Shown here piece after piece: positions 1 to 12,300 of a stretch of DNA of 64,000 nucleotides; position 1 is the first letter of the stretch, and each line of letters begins with the position of its first letter. Origin of the DNA: Pachypanchax playfairii (taxonomy: Eukaryota; Chordata; Actinopteri; Cyprinodontiformes; Aplocheilidae). The translations under genes and the position numbers were made by a program. The DNA is taken from assembly GCA_006937955.1 (NCBI GenBank), contig SSNP01000024.1:1607523-1671522 (forward strand), given 5' to 3'. The notes beneath the pieces were generated by a model that was given only the letters and a program-made list of their open reading frames with translations, was not told where the DNA came from and made no database searches.

Positions 1-629
1 TTAATCTAGACACTTCAAACCCAACTATCTGAACAAACACTGTGACCTTCAGACCTTCTACTTTTACATGATATAATTGTTTATGTGGTCATTTTCTAAT
101 CCAAACAGCTTCAGGGTTGCTATGGTAATAGTGAGTATTGTGGCTGCTACATGAACCAGGATGAGTCAGAGCCTTGCTCCAGTTTCAATGGAATTTCTTC
201 AGTACGCGAAGAGATTTTTGACAGTCGCTGGTAGTGATAACAGATAAGAGATAAACACCATTTCTTGAATACATGATGTTGTAAACTGTGATACCACCAT
301 TTTCTCTGGATTAATATTTACTGATGGAACACAAACAGTCAAATTTCTCTAGATTCTAAAAGCTAACGTCCAGGAACCAGACGTCACATATAGATTCAAA
401 GATATCATGAAAATATTCAAGAAACAGACTCGTTTCCCCAACGACAAAAACGCCACCATTAAAAATTTGTGTAGGAGTTTCCCCCCTTGTTTGTTTATGA
501 TCAATATCGCTGGAGTTTTTTCTGGAACTACTAAAACTTTATTTCTACGAACATGTCCGGATCATCAGTGGTAAAGGGCTGTTTATTGTTACCGTACTTT
601 TAGCAGTACAAGTGTGATTGACAACGTAA

Positions 630-670
630 TAGCCAATAGATAACAAAACTGGTTCGTTATCTATTGGCTA
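630..670. repeat. Perfect 15-bp inverted repeat (hairpin)
   Basis: TAGCCAATAGATAAC at 630-644 is followed, after an 11-nt loop, by its exact reverse complement at 656-670. An A/T-rich tract follows. It could be the core of a small palindromic element or a structured site. No gene overlaps it. Confidence 0.75.
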
Positions 671-1652
671 CTTTTTTTTCAAGCCACACCAGGTCTATGA
701 TTTATTAATTTTGTAACTTTTTCTTTTGGAAACCATAAATACAAGACTGCTACAAGTTGATAAAATTATTTAAAGTAAATTTGACATCTAAATTTGCTAC
801 AAAATCTTCTTTACCACCTTTAATATTTTCTGTACTGATTTCTCTTTGTCAAAAATCTCTTCAATACTAATGAAATAATCTGGAGCGCTAACGTTTTATA
901 GTTCTTAGCATGGAACCGGACAGTCAGGCTCACGGGGCATTAGAACTTCACGTTTTCTCTAACGTGTTCTGCTGCTATAAAATTAGGTGATGAAACAGAC
1001 ACAGCTTCAGCAACACAGATGCTGTTTGGTCAAGAAAACTTTGAAAAACACAAACAGTCCAATATGATGTTCCCTCAAACGGTTACCATGTTTTTGTAGT
1101 TTGATTTTAGAAATTCTTTCTTAAACTGAACTTTTATTGACTCTTTTAAAAAAAATTCATGAAAAAGTTCAGTAAAGGAAGAAAACACACACAAATGAAA
1201 GATAGTTTAAATTTTACTTACATGTCTTTAGTCAGCCAGAAGACCAGAACCATGAAGAACCAGTAGATATGTCCCCTTGATGTTTGTTAGGATCTGAGAA
1301 GAAGAAAAACACTTGAACTGAAACAACTTCAGAACACAACCTGCAAACTGCAAATAAAAGTAAAACAACAACAAGTTTCTCTCCTGGAACTACGGAAGCA
1401 GCAAACTGCAGTTTCCTCACTGATAATCCAACATGGAGTCAGATTTCTGAGCCTCGTACAAAGAAAACAGAATCAGCGTATTTCTCACGGTTTTATAATT
1501 CAATCCAAGAGCAGGAATAACATCCTTTGTTCAACATACTGTGAATAGTTTAAGGAAGTTGTGTTTTGGTTTTAAATATGTCAGTGAGTGAAACTAGAAT
1601 GAGTCAACAGTCCTGATGTTTCAGGATGCTTGTAAAGTATCAAATCAACTTT

Positions 1653-1856
1653 AAAGGTACGGTATGTAAGAGTTTTACTACTCACAACAGTGAAACCACA
1701 ACATCATTCCTAAAAACTGAACAAATACAAGAGGAACAAAACGAGGCTCAACATTGGAACTGGCAACCCAGCAGAAAAATCATGGAGGGGAGGGGGTGAG
1801 AGCAAATGGTTTGTTTTTCTGATTTGATGAAAAGGTTTAATTCATACATATTACAC
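1653..1856 (-). mobile_element. Internally deleted MITE, same family as 4504-5040
   Basis: The ends (GGTACGGTATGTAAGAG on the left, TTAATTCATACATATTACAC on the right) match the inverted termini of the element at 4504-5040, and the middle is a reverse-complement match to it. For example, 1743-1800 matches 4580-4650, including the shared ACTGGCAACCCAGCAGAAAA segment. This copy is about 204 bp against 537 bp, so it has lost most of one half. It has no coding capacity. Confidence 0.7.
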
Positions 1857-3299
1857 ATTTAAGTGTTAAGTAGAATGAAGCAACAAAAAGATCTAAAAAT
1901 GCAGCTAAAGTCAAAAGGAAAAGAAAAATCTGAAGAACTCCTGATGAAGACCCAAACAAGGAACAACCCAAGACTTTTACACATTTAGGTGTCAAACTCT
2001 GCAAAACATAAGAACCATCCCAAACAACAAGGTGATACAGAGCTGCAGCAGTAACAATAAGGTTTGATAATCTGTTTGTTACCTCTCAGGACAGTTAATA
2101 TCACTCCACCCACTTCATCACATCCTTTAACGCTGCCTTGATGGTGCTCAAGCTAAATAACAGAGTTTTGGCAGGTAGTTGTGCTCTCGGGTCAAATCAG
2201 AGGCTAAAGGGCAGCAGAGGGACAGACTGAAGGAAATCCTGCTTCTAAACACACAGGAAGAGCAGCTCCGTCCGTCTATCTGTCCACCCTGCTGCAGGCA
2301 GGTGGAGATAAGCGTCCACGTCCTTCTCTCTGCCAAGACAAAACACTTCAGCTGTCCAATCACTAACTAGTGACGCAATCATGATGGTGAGAAGTTTGAA
2401 GTTTGTTTATACTGTTGATGCAAAGCATGAGAGCAAAGATTGCACAACAAGTATTTCATCTGTTTTGACAAGAGACAGAAAAAGTGGGTGTTTACAGCAG
2501 CGTCTTTAATGTCTTCAGGTCTTCTGGGTGATGGTGGACAGAACAGAGTAAATAAACACAGAAAAACTCAAAGCAGAGGAAAAAGGGTGGAAAATCAGGA
2601 TCTGACAAGACTAATTATTGAGCACATGCTCTGATCTTTTATCATCTGACTCCTCACTGCACCCCCCCCCCCATCTGCTTTCTCCTTGTTCTTTTTTCTA
2701 TTATAAATAATCAAATTCAGCTTCTAGAATTTGCTTCTTTTAATCAGTAAGTTTAAAACGATCTTGCTCAAAGTTTCTGATGAAAATGTTGGACTTTTAT
2801 TACTGTTTTACACACATCAATCAGATAAACTGTGGTTCTTCTTCTCTGTCTGTCAGAGCTGCCCTACCCCCTTTTTGGGTTTCTGCTCTCGTGAACCTCA
2901 ACTTATCAGGCCAGCCGCCTCATGTTGACCCCTAACACACAGCACCCAGCCCCCACCGCGGCAGGGAGAGGGGAAAGGGGGTGCAGCATGTCCTGGATAT
3001 GAGTGGTGGAATGTCTGTGCTGAGAGGAGTAGCTGGAGAAAAGGCAGCGGGCTGATAAAGTCTGGTGGGTGTGGAGAAAGTGGGATGGATGCAGGGAGAG
3101 CAGGAGGAGGAGGAGGAGAGCTGTGATCTCAATCAGATGGGTGGGCAGGGGGGGTTAAAAAAAGAGGAGGGCAGTTAGAAGTTTGACATACTTAAAACAA
3201 AGACCAAAAAGGTTCTGAGCAACTTGATTCAGAGCTGCATGTGGATTAAAAAGGAAACAGGACTGAGTAACTTCTCTGACAATCTGTGATAGTAAAGAG

Positions 3300-3510
3300 T
3301 AAAAGCAGCAGGAAGCCGACTAACAGATAAGAGACGAGTCTTCACAAGAAAAACACCTCTTCATACCGGGAGGACGAGAACGACTGAAGGAAGAAAAGAA
3401 GTTTTGTTAAAGAGTTTTTGTGAAGAACTCAGTGATCAGAAGACGTGAGGAGAGCAGCAACAATCTGGAGGAAGAACAGAAAGTGGTCCAAAGGGCCCAA
3501 CAGCAGAACG
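3300..3510 (+). other. tmem88: Probable non-coding first exon (5' leader) of tmem88
   Basis: This purine-rich stretch has no ATG and ends at 3510 in a strong splice donor (AGCAGAAC|GTGAGTAG). The first coding exon of tmem88 begins at 6657, straight after an acceptor AG and only 6 nt before its ATG, so an upstream non-coding exon is required. This is the best candidate I can see. The left boundary (transcription start) is a guess. Confidence 0.45.
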
Positions 3511-4503
3511 TGAGTAGAAGAATCGCTGCATCCCTCTAATATACTGACTCAAAATTTTGTTATGTTTAAATCACAAACGAAAATATCTAGAATAATGCCT
3601 GATCTTTAATCTACACCCTAAATCCTGAGAAACTGACCTATTAGAGTCGCTTCGTCCCAGATTACACAGTAAGAACAATAGAAAAGCCTCTTGATGCACT
3701 GAAGCATGACGACTGTCACATGAAGCTAAACTCTCTGTTCTTCATGGATTTTAGGATGAATTATTAACATTAAGTTCATTTCATCCACCTATCTTATTAA
3801 AATCAGGTGTTACTTTACTGTAAAAACCAAAAACTCGAAGCAGACTTTAAATAAAAATATAAAACAAAACTAATATACAGATAAAAATATTGGTGCAGAT
3901 TCCAACAGTCCTTAATAAATAAAACAACTAGAAGCTCTTAAATTCTAAAATAACTATTAAATCAGTTATTTTTGATTCAATGAATTTCAAACACTTTGAA
4001 GAATTTTATCCAAAAAAAAAACACTTTAAAATTCAAATCATCCTTATTGATTTTTACTGTGATTACATACCTAAAGTAAAAAAAATCAATCAAACAAACC
4101 CAAGTCCTACAAACTACCATCTTACAGTTTCATTACCTTCAACACATCATACTTCATCATTTTTAGCACTTCAGTTAAAAACAAGCATCATGTTCAGAGG
4201 TAGGAGAGTAAAAGGGGTGGAGTCAAATGTTTTGTCAGTAAGTGCCACAGTTGAGTCCCATCACACATCCATGCGTGCACATGCACACACACACACTTTC
4301 CTGCCAGTCCTTCCTCTGCAACCTTCAACCTCACAGCACGGAAAAGAAACAAGTTACATCATAATTACTCACACCAGACCAGGCAGAAAGATGATGGTTC
4401 ATGTCTGAGTTAGAAATAAGAGACGTGTTTAGGTCTAATTGTAAATCTTTTCAGCTCTTGTAGCTGGTGGTTTAGTCTCTGGTTGAAATTAGAGACTTTT
4501 TAA

Positions 4504-5040
4504 GCTACACTATGTAAGAATTAGACCTTGTTGTCAAATCCAAATCCTGCAGTTCATGTAGAAAAAAACCATCCACTCTCAACCACTCACCCCCTCCCCT
4601 CCCTGATTTTTCTGTTGGGTTGCCAGTTCTGATGTTGATCCTCATTTAGTTTCTCTTGTATTTGTTCGATTTTTGGGAATGTCTGAAGGTCTATTTGTTC
4701 AGCGTGGAGTTTTCCTAAGTGCGTTTGAACGCCCCATCACGTGCAGCTTGGCTGCTCAGTTGGAAGGGTGTGGTGGTTTATTACTTTTTGCTGCTGGTTG
4801 TTGTTGAATTACAGCTGCTTGTGTTGAAGACTTGGCAGCCTTGTAGAATCATGTGATTTGTTATGGAACCAGGAAGTCTGGACGTGTAAATAAAGATTCT
4901 GACCTAGCTTTTTTAAAATGACAGAAACTAGCGACCAACCAGCCGGCTGACATCTGTTACAATGTGACTTTATTTCAACATCGGTGGGAAATTAAACTGT
5001 TGTGTGAGTATTTCACTGTGAAATTCTTACATAATGTACC
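4504..5040 (+). mobile_element. Non-autonomous DNA transposon (MITE), about 537 bp
   Basis: The element has imperfect terminal inverted repeats: ACACTATGTAAGAATT near the left end and its counterpart AAATTCTTACATAATGT at the right end. The body has no open frame of note. A shorter inverted copy sits at 1653-1856. The superfamily is not resolved because target-site duplications are unclear. It lies in the presumed first intron of tmem88. Confidence 0.7.
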
Positions 5041-5124
5041 TCTCCCTACCACAACACAGCTCAGATCATTTATGTTATACTACAAGGCTCGGTACTCGGC
5101 TCCCTTCTGTTTTATTAATTTTTC

Positions 5125-5705
5125 TTAAAGAGGCCCTTCCATTAAAAATGTTTTTTCTGAGGTTTCTGTTAAATATTTTAGCTCCACAGGTGTTCTTACC
5201 TTCATAGTGGGTGTGAAAACAGGTCAACAACTTCTCTTTCAGTTTTAATCTCTCAAACTACGCGGGTGGCGACAACACCCGAGTTCTCCCGAGTCTGATC
5301 GGCCTGTGTCTGTTTAGTCACAACTCCTTTGTTTGTTAATATTCATCACCTCCCGCAGTTGAAACCACGCCTAGAATGCTGCTGACTAAAAGCTGTAGCA
5401 TGGAAGGAAGACACGACGTCTGGTGTTGCCATGTGAAGCAGGGCAGGAAACAGTATACCTTGCTCTCATAGGCTAGTTTGTTAGCCAATCTGAGTCCAGC
5501 AAATTAGAATAATGAATATCAACGAGCTGCTGCCCGAAGCCTGACGGAATGAGCCGGAACCACCCGAATTTTAATGCAGACAGATTGAAAGGTCTGTTAA
5601 TCAGTGTTTCCTGATGTTTTTTAGATATAAAATGTTTCATATTACTGGTTAATACTTAAGAAATAACCACAAAGTCCTGAAATGTGTATGAAATGGCCTC
5701 TTTAA
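5125..5705. mobile_element. TTAA-flanked MITE, about 581 bp
   Basis: TTAAAGAGGCC at 5125-5135 is mirrored exactly by GGCCTCTTTAA at 5695-5705, and similarity continues a few bases inward. The shared TTAA at both ends could be a piggyBac-type target duplication, or TTA/TAA of PIF/Harbinger type. The interior is unusually GC-rich for this region and non-coding. It lies in the presumed first intron of tmem88. Confidence 0.65.
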
Positions 5706-6662
5706 ATAACTTCGGTATAGTTTTATGCAGATGACACTCACATTTACAGGCCAATCAGACCTAAATTTCTCAGCAGCTGTGCAGGTATCAGATAATCTGC
5801 CTGAAATTAATTCCTTGTTCAAAAGTTCCTTAAAGTTGTGATTAATTTAGTTCTGTTAATTCTAATGCAAATATGGAGCATTTATGCCCAGATTCACAAA
5901 TAATCTTCAAACTAGATAAATATAGCTGGAGGTTAACAGGGTGTTTTTTTAGTTCCATTACTCAGCCGTCCTCTGCCTGTTTCATGACCTCTAAGAAGTG
6001 AGGATATCCTGTACCAGCCGCAGCTGCTTACCACATGAAAACAGTCCAAAGTCAGGATAAATTCAAACTAAAGAATCTTTGATCAAAACAGATCCTACAT
6101 GGAGGGTCTGGCATCAGATCTGGAAACATGAAATTTGTTAGAATTTATGCTGAACGAGTCCCACGCAGAAATTTGTTTTAATAAAAACTGAGGAGGATAT
6201 TTTAGATGGTGATATTTTATAAAAATAAAATACATACTTGTATATACTAGCCCTAATTTCTTTTTTTAATAATAAAAAGGGTTTTGTGCTAAATGTGATA
6301 AATCACAGGATTTTGACATTGTGCACGTACCCTGATAAAAACACAACAGCAACAAGTACAAACACACAGACAAACTTTCCAAGTCTTTGATGAGGGTCAG
6401 CCTTCATCTCTGCACCACACAGGCTACAAATAGTAATTATGAGCTCCTTCCCTTTCGCCCAATCAGCTTGCTGATAATCATCACCTCCCAGGCAGCATCG
6501 CACAGAGGATTAACTTCCTGACAGATTAAACCCCCCCTCCCATTTCAACCTAAAGTTATTTATTCTTTAAAGAACAGAGTTCAATTCATGTATTTTATTT
6601 CCATATTTTAATTTGTTTTCTACTGATCTTTAACTGATTTGTTTTTCTCTTCACAGTTCACC

Positions 6663-9338
6663 ATGAGTATGAGTGGTACTCTAGAAAAAGGGGCCCATCA
6701 TCAAGCTTTGGACCTTTCTGAAGAGTTTCCACCACATCACCATCATAACTCCAACCACCAGCAGCACCTCCATCACTCCAACTCTCTAGCCTCCACCATG
6801 GCTGTGGGTGGAGGCAGGGAGACCCCTTCACGTGTGGTCATACCTCCTCCTTATTGTGCTGCAGAGAGCGGAGGCAGCGAAGCTCCATTGGAACTGCGGG
6901 GGTCGCTCGACTGCTGGGCCTGCTCGGTGCTGGTGACGGCCCAGAACCTGGTGATCGCCGCCATCAACGCCTGCCTCGCTGGCGTGGTGTTTGGCACCAT
7001 CCTGACACCAGCCATCGTCATGGTCGTGTTCGGCTTCCTCTGTCACTCTACGGTAAGAAACAGGGAGACAATAAAAAAACAATAAGGTTTTAGTTCTTAA
7101 GAACATGAGCACAAAGAAACGTCTGTATCTCATTCAGCTGCAAAGAAAAAGAAACAAAGTAAATGAGCAGCCAGATCATCCTGTTATAAAACATCTCTCA
7201 ACTTTGATCAAGAAGTTTGAGATATTTGTGCTTAGGGTGGAGTTTGGCTCCATGTCTGATGAAAGATTTCATAATCAGACAAATCTTAAGTTCTCTCAGA
7301 TGTTGAGATGTTATCTGGAGGGGCCAAAGGGCCGAGTGGTCCGGAGTCCAGGGAACCAGGCACATGAACTATAAACAGGATTTAGAAGGATTCTTAAAGA
7401 CAAATATGACTAAAATGTCCCACTAATTAATTATTTATCAGTAAATAATCTGTTTTCACACAGTGGGTGAGAGATTTATTTCATTTCTGCAGGTCGACAA
7501 CCGTCTTAATGACCAAAGAGACCGAGATTGTCTCTGTTCTCACTATAAAACCTCATGTGACAGCAGATTAGACGGGATTAACCCGACTCTGGCATGTAAA
7601 GCAGGAGGAGAGCAAGAGAAGTTTCAAATACAGAAAGAATATTAGAGTCAGTGTTTTAGAGGTATTTTAGAACTGTGTAGAAACACGAAGCTCCTGCAGA
7701 GACTCGACAAACATGAGAACAGTTTCAGTTTTATTCTGTTCAGTTCTTACCATCTAACCTGCATCCTCCTTTATTTACACAACGACAACAATTTGTTTAC
7801 ATACATGTGAATAATCCATTTATTTTTCTTACTCTTACACATCTGATATAAGGTTTAAAATTTCTATTTTTTTTTATTTTTAACTTCCATCTAAAGTTTT
7901 CATCAAAAATTTGAGAGTAAAAATTCTCCAATAGTTTTTCCACAAAGGTTTTATAATAAATATTTAAAGTTAAACATAAATAAAAAATAAGCTTTTAGGA
8001 TATTCTGATTATTTTGCAGATAATAACTGAAGTCAGGCAGCACATCATCATAAAACCAGTATTTTTATTTGTTAGTGGATTTTTAGATTTTCCAGTAAAT
8101 ATACAGCAGGATTTTGTTTATGATCAGGTTCCACTTCTTTAACATTTAATAGGATCTTTGTTATTTACAGCTGTACTGTGACACAATATCATTATGCATC
8201 AATTCAAATAATTCAGGTTCAAGCTTAATTAAATACAGTTGTGACATTTTTTCTTTTTTATAAACGTCTGATTGTTGTGAATTTTCTCTCCCGAGTTGCT
8301 TCACCTGCATTTATGTGTTTATGGTGACATTTTTGATAAAAGCAGCATGTAGAGATGGAGGGAGTAGAATCAGATTTTCTTTACTACACAAAGGAAGTTG
8401 TTTTATCAGAAGTTTGTTCTTTTCTCTGTCCACACCTACATGTTCCAGTTCTCTCAGGAGGATTTGTTTTGGTTCTGCAGTCTGGTAACTTAATGTTGTA
8501 ACAATACGAATCATCACCGGGTCTTTCAGCTGTTTAAATAACCAACTATCTTTCTATAAAACCACATTTAAATCAGGTGACCTGTAAATCACACAGATAA
8601 TGTTCCAAAATGTTTAAATATTCATTCTTGACAGTCTGATGCTGATACAGGTGGAAGTTTGTTCTGAGATTATTCTGGATGAGATTTTCCTCCTGAGCTT
8701 CTTTAAACTCTTTCTACTCTGTGTTCATGTTCACATGCTGATAAAGACCATCTGTGTCTTCATTCCTCTCCCACGTTCAGATCCTGATCCTTCACCTCAT
8801 CACCCACTCCCTGCAACAAGTCTGTTAAACATAGTGGAGAGCTGAATCTGGTTTATTTTTGTAAACATTAGTCTTAATGTAGTGAATGTATGTGAGTGTT
8901 TTATTTCAGATGGTCTGTCTTCACCTCACACAGACATGCCACACACAGAACGTCATCTGCTTTTATCTGTTCCCTCTTGTGCTGCAGCTCAGTGTTAATG
9001 TGCAGCATGTGTTTTATTAATCTCACCTTAATGATGTTCTCCCTCCTCTGCAGGTCCGTCCTCACGGTACAATCCCTTACTGCTCGGACCTGCTCACCGA
9101 TGGAGGCTGTGTGGCGCTGCTGGTGGTGGGTTTCCTCTTGGTCACACCCCTGCTGGTCCTGGCACTGGCTGCGTACTGCCGCCTGGCCCGACACCTCCAG
9201 CTGGGCCTCTGCTTCATCCCATACAGCAGGGCCGTGTACAAGAACCTGCCGGCCACCCAGCATCACGGCCTGGGTACCGGCTGCTGCGGTGGTAGGAATG
9301 GAGGTGACGATGGCGGGAAGGGAAAGGTCTGGGTGTGA
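6663..9338 (+). CDS. tmem88: Transmembrane protein 88 (Dishevelled-binding Wnt inhibitor)
   Basis: The product is 224 aa from two coding exons, 6663-7052 and 9054-9338. Exon 1 opens after an acceptor AG at 6655-6656, with ATG 6 nt in. Its donor is ACG|GTAAGA, and exon 2 follows CTCCTCTGCAG in phase 0. The N-terminus is long and histidine-rich (His clusters at residues 25-38). The family core follows: LDCWACSVLVTAQN at 82-95, a hydrophobic stretch at 96-126 and a second one at about 151-171. The protein ends in KVWV (221-224), the C-terminal PDZ-binding motif by which TMEM88 binds Dishevelled and dampens Wnt/beta-catenin signalling at membranes. The core and C-terminus align with mammalian TMEM88 (about 159 aa); the extra length is mostly the N-terminal extension. 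Fish carry tmem88a and tmem88b, and I cannot say which this is. Confidence 0.92.
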
Positions 9339-12300
9339 GATGAAGGAGGTTTGAACCTTAAAAGGGAAGAGGAAAGAAGCAGGAATGGGGGTTGAGCATG
9401 ATTAAACTGAATTTGATTTCAGCCTTATTCTAGATTTGGACAAACAGGAAGAGGTGTCCCAATTATTTAGTGATATGTGGGGGGGCAGGGCTCCATTTAC
9501 AGAAAACCCTACAAACGCAAGTAATATGACAGTTAAGTCATAAGTACCAATGTAAAATCTACTCAAATATATTCTAGTGTATTTGTTTAGAATCACTATT
9601 AATTTTCTTAAAAATCAAACCATAGAAAAAAAATCTTATTCATTGTAAATGTCTCATTGTCCAACAACCACCATCAAATCTGTGTTGATGTTTACCAGCT
9701 GGAGTTTGTAACAGACTAGAAGACTAGTTACACACTATATGAGAAGGTTTAACCATCCTGACCAACTCTCTGATGGCTGGTTACAGATCAATCTTTAGGT
9801 CCCGCCCACTGACTCAAATAATAAAAATACAACTCAGACACTTTTTTACAGGTGTTGACTTGTATTTAATTATATAACCTGAATAAATACAAAATCCAGT
9901 TTTTAAATGTTGATTTTATCAAATAGGGAAAAAGAAACAACCTTCCTGGCTCTATGTTGAAAAAGTAAGTGAACCTATTAACTGACTGTTTCATCCTTGG
10001 CAGCAACAATTAACATCAAGCATTAGGAATAACAAGCAATGAGACTTTTCCCTTGATAAATAAAAATCTTTTTATTTACTCTGATTATCTTTATTAAAAT
10101 TTGTTCACTGATCTGAAACATTTAAGATAAAAAGTAAAAAGAAAATAAATCTGTAATTGTGTTTCGGTAAATCTGTCAATTTTTAATTGAATAAACTGCT
10201 CGAGTTCATCCATAAAATTAGTCGAAACACAATATAAACCAGATTTTGCAGCCAACTGTAATTTTCCTGAACCACAGGAAAGAGGAAATCTGAAAATAGC
10301 TCACAGTGATGACACAAAACATATTTGTCTCTTATCACATTTATATTATCAAGACAAATGTTTACTTGTCTGGTTTTAGTTTGATAACTAGCTGTTGTGA
10401 ACTTTACTTGCAATATTTTCTTTTATATAAATAAAGTTTTTGGACTTTTCTGGATTTGTTTTGTCTTATTTAACGTAAAGAAATGCTCTTTATGTTCACA
10501 TGCAATTCAAAAACATTTCCTGTTTTGTCATAGCAGAACAATCTGTAACTACAGCTAAACAATACTTGTGGAAAAATCCAGTGTGACCTATAAATACAAT
10601 TTAATTCATTAGATGATTGTCTCGTTATCTAAAAATAAATCTCAGATTACATCACTTAGAAACGAACAGGTAAAATATGACCTGCAGTGAACTTTGTCTC
10701 CCCCAAGTGGTGAAAAATTAGAATGACATGAACAAAATCGTGTTTGGAACATTAAAAATTTCACTTACGTCAGCAAACCTGAGACTTGAACATTTTATGT
10801 TTCTGACAAAATAAAAATGGCTAAACTAAAAGCTACAAATCCTCCAGAAGCCTCCGTTACATTCACCTATAGCAGGTGTTTCTAACACAATTTAACTGTC
10901 AGCTTTTATTTTATGCAAACACATTTTGTTTAAGTAATTTTAAAAGCAGCAACATGTTTTAACATTATCTTTGTAGATACATTTAACTTTTCGTCGAACA
11001 GCCCCACAATAAGGTGAATTTTAGGTGAAAATGTCAAACTACTTGCAGCACATAACATTTCACCTATAGGCTACTTGTGTAAACATTGCGCCCTCCGGTG
11101 GACAATAAATAAAATAACATCCTTGTTTTGTAACTATTTGTCCATCGCAAGAGGAAAACACATTTTGCGAGATACAACAAACGACGTAGTTACACGTACT
11201 TCCGTTTCACTCCTGTAACCTTGGAAACAGACATTAAATCTGCGCTTGGCTGTGTACACGGAGTCCAAACTTATTTCTTATCTGTTTAACGTTGTTTAAC
11301 TTGAAGTTTAAAAAGTGAAAACGCATAAAAAGGAACAAAATGTAGTACGTTTTTCTCCTCGAATGTCCGTAAATATGCAATACAGTGTTTTCATTTAGAA
11401 AATAAAACCCATAAACCTCCCTCAGATTAACGTCTGACTACCATCGTCATGTCTACGTGTAATCACCAATTTACAATGAATTTTTAGAGAATTTGGATTA
11501 TTAAAACGACAGCAATATGACAGGTGAAGAACACATGAGCCCATTAAAGACCAAACATTTGGGAAACAGGAGCACTAACGTTTTTTTTAACTCACCTTTG
11601 ACGGAGACCAACAGCCATAAACTAAAATATAACCCGTGTTTCAGTCAAAATTCATAAAACACAGAATTTTCTTTCTGAAAAATACACAATATGCCACATA
11701 AAGCTTAATAAAACTATGTAAAATAAATACGAAGAAAAAGAACGCTGAGAAATCGAATGAGCTAATTAATGATGTAAAAACACCTGCACCAGTGAACAGG
11801 TGTTGTGCCGAAATCTGTTTCCATGCTAGCTTGGCTACGTTTTTGTATTTTAAAAGCCTTGTTATAATATAAAAATCTTTTCTTGCTTTTTTGTTTCCTT
11901 TTTAACCAGCACAATAATGGAGAGAGAAAAAAATCCTAATGGATTTATATCACTATTAAAAAGATCTCTGTGTTTTAAACAGAAAAACAACCTCATGTTT
12001 GTCAAATACACAAACCAGACCTATTACCCCAAGACTTTTATTCTTCAAACGCGAAGAATACATGTCACAGGCTGGAAAACTAGTGATTTAAACATGTGGG
12101 GACACATATTTCTACACAACACCGGAAGTAGCCCTTGCGTGTTGGATTCAGCCTTTTTATTATAATATTTTCAAGTCGTGATTGTTTTTATTGTTATCAG
12201 CACATCCCATGTTGGCATCAGAAGATTATCACCCAGTTAACACTCCTGTTTTTTATGATAAATAAAAATATTATTAGGCTAAATAAATTGAAGAACATAT

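Larger units (their letters stand above)
1..3240. other. Upstream flank, no confident gene
   Basis: AT-rich sequence with no supported complete gene. It holds a 15-bp inverted repeat (630-670), a truncated MITE (1653-1856) and one exon-like hydrophobic stretch on the minus strand (1222-1293, treated as a finding). From about 2.2 kb onward it becomes more GC-rich and purine-rich and has several GATA-type motifs, which suits regulatory DNA upstream of tmem88. The short open frames here have no family resemblance that I recognise. Confidence 0.5.

Noticed and set aside
3980..4408. 142-codon plus-strand open frame
   Set aside because: Lys/Asn/His-rich translation of AT-rich intron sequence running into a CA-type stretch; no domain, splice support or coding composition.
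8901..9266. 121-codon minus-strand open frame
   Set aside because: Antisense of tmem88 exon 2, whose plus-strand frame carries the conserved membrane core and KVWV end.
11917..12165. 82-codon open frame in the tmem88-cabp4 spacer
   Set aside because: No recognisable motif and no neighbouring exon; length is within chance for this composition.
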